Assembly (NCBI RefSeq): GCF_004363215.1
Contig: NZ_SNYS01000005.1
Coordinates: forward strand, 124,001 to 188,000
Origin: Methanimicrococcus blatticola
Lineage (GTDB): Archaea; Halobacteriota; Methanosarcinia; Methanosarcinales; Methanosarcinaceae
Direction of reading: 5' to 3'
Length of the DNA: 64,000 bases
In this document: piece after piece, positions 62,949 through 64,000 of the stretch
Numbering within the stretch: the first letter of the stretch is position 1
Layout: each line of letters opens with the position of its first letter
Position numbers and translations under genes: made by a program
The notes under the pieces: generated by a model
Told to the model about the DNA's origin: nothing
Seen by the model: only the letters and a program-made list of their open reading frames with translations
Databases searched by the model: none

Positions 62949-64000
62949 TCAAAGAATACCGGATTCAACGACAAGAAGTCCGATACGGTAGACAATAAAT
63001 GCTGCAATGTAAGCGATTGCCGTTTGATAGGCTGCTGCGAGAATTGACAATTTCCAGCTGTTGAGTTCACGCTTAATTGTTGCAAATGCTGCCAAACAAG
63101 GCAGGTAAAGCAATGTGAACACCATGAAGGCGAGAGCAACAACCGGTGTGAAGAGCATTTCAAAGTCTTCGGGCGTGTATAAGATTTCAATCGTTGAAAC
63201 GACTGCTTCTTTGGCGATGAAACCTGTAAAGAGCGACATTGCTGCGCGCCAGTCACCGAATCCGAGCGGCTCAAAGATCGGCGCAATCGCCGTTCCGACA
63301 ATTCCCAAAATACTTTCAGCCGAGTCTTCAACAGCGCTGAATGAGAAATCATAGCCCTGCAAGAACCAAATCAGAACGGATGCCAAGAAGATGATTGTAC
63401 CGGCCCGGATAACGAATCCGCGTGTCTTTTCCCAGATGTGTTTTGCATAAGTATACAAGTCAGGGAAACGGTATGGCGGGAGTTCCATAATGAACGGGGA
63501 AGACGGACCTTTAAAGATTGTTTTCTTTAAGAGCCAGGCGGAGCCGATGGCAACGAGAATACCGAGCACGTAAAGGAACAACATGGTCAAACCGTAGTAT
63601 GCGGAGAAGAACACGCCGACGAACATTGCGTAAATCGGAAGACGTGCACCGCATGACATGAACGGTGTAATGAAAATGGTAGTTTTGCGGTCCATTTCAT
63701 TGTCAAGTGTTCTTGCGGCCATGACGGCGGGAACGGAACAGCCGAAACCGAGAATCAACGGAATGAAACTCTTGCCGGAAAGTCCGATTTTTGTAAAAAT
63801 GCGGTCAAGCAAGAAAGCGACACGGGACATGTAGCCTGTATCTTCCATGAGCGTGAGGAACACGAAAAGAATGAAAATCTGAGGAACGAATGTCAAAACA
63901 CCGCCGACACCGGCAATAATACCGTTAATGACAAGATCGGTCATCCAATCGGAAGTTCCGGCAGCGGTAAACCATTCTTCAACAAATCCGGCCAGTGTTT
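62949..64000 (-). CDS. feoB: Ferrous iron transporter FeoB, membrane part (5' partial)
   Basis: The C-terminal 350 residues of FeoB; the frame is open to the right edge, so the N-terminal G domain lies outside. It has GGVLTFVPQIFILFVFLTLMEDTGYMSR, GFGCSVPAVMAARTL with the conserved pore Cys, TTIFITPFMSCGARLPIYAMF with the second Gate-type Cys, and LFTGFIAKEAVVSTI. These belong to the twinned Gate motifs of the transporter. The operon continues with the mini-protein and the Cys-rich membrane protein. Confidence 0.96.
   Translation of the reverse strand, partial: TLAGFVEEWFTAAGTSDWMTDLVINGIIAGVGGVLTFVPQIFILFVFLTLMEDTGYMSRVAFLLDRIFTKIGLSGKSFIPLILGFGCSVPAVMAARTLDNEMDRKTTIFITPFMSCGARLPIYAMFVGVFFSAYYGLTMLFLYVLGILVAIGSAWLLKKTIFKGPSSPFIMELPPYRFPDLYTYAKHIWEKTRGFVIRAGTIIFLASVLIWFLQGYDFSFSAVEDSAESILGIVGTAIAPIFEPLGFGDWRAAMSLFTGFIAKEAVVSTIEILYTPEDFEMLFTPVVALAFMVFTLLYLPCLAAFATIKRELNSWKLSILAAAYQTAIAYIAAFIVYRIGLLVVESGIL

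Overview
The window is a methanogenic archaeon's chromosome, most likely a member of the Methanosarcinales (Methanosarcinaceae, perhaps a Methanimicrococcus-like methyl-reducing species; the genus is inference). The evidence is the gene content: a methanol corrinoid protein, methanogenesis marker protein 11, a homoaconitase/homoisocitrate dehydrogenase set of the coenzyme B type, the archaeal exosome/proteasome/RNase P superoperon, diphthamide genes, archaeal RibL, and the DUF39/NIL-ferredoxin homocysteine pair. TATA boxes and GGTG/GGAGG ribosome sites are archaeal in style, TTG starts are frequent, and no confidently called gene ends in TAG. The last point fits an organism that decodes UAG as pyrrolysine.

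Layout. 1-5.1 kb: the end of a corrinoid protein gene, a large membrane protein of a family I associate with clostridia, a tiny tandem-repeat ORF and an AAA ATPase. 5.7-10.2 kb: homoaconitase large subunit, an SdpI-like protein, an XRE regulator/membrane protein pair with two palindromic operators, homoisocitrate dehydrogenase and homoaconitase small subunit. 10.3-18.3 kb: two paralogous membrane proteins, a TudS-like desulfidase, RadC, methanogenesis marker 11, a nucleoside phosphorylase and an anchored surface protein. 18.5-24.5 kb: a minus-strand run dphB-DUF357-DUF555-pfkB-dph6-amrS-eno. 24.8-30 kb: perR-rubrerythrin, a cstA pair and phenylacetate-CoA ligase. 30-37 kb: mscS, RNase Z, endonuclease III, an AT-rich orphan, pyrG and small proteins. 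37.7-43.4 kb: amt-glnK, the homocysteine pair, a degenerate histidine-kinase-like protein and ribL. 44.2-54.2 kb: the superoperon rpl15e-(COG1325)-rnp3-rnp2-psmA-sdo1-rrp4-rrp41-rrp42-rpl37ae-rpoP-brix-pcc1. 54.3-64 kb: an AT-rich orphan island, a glycosylase/QueG-like pair, hcp with a divergent HxlR regulator, and a feo operon running off the right edge.

The most unusual content is non-coding. Four islands (about 5.19-5.59, 43.55-44.14, 49.11-49.57 and 61.52-62.03 kb) and a divergent cousin near 0.86-1.06 kb share a compound architecture: minisatellites plus hairpins whose arms vary while the apex stays GCGAAGC-like, a heptamer known to fold into an exceptionally stable DNA mini-hairpin. Other points are an in-frame amber codon joining a membrane segment to a coiled-coil region (54370-54996), two tiny pentad-repeat proteins (3127-3306 and 62644-62778), and long acidic tails on exosome subunits. 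No tRNA, rRNA, CRISPR array, insertion sequence or integrase was seen.
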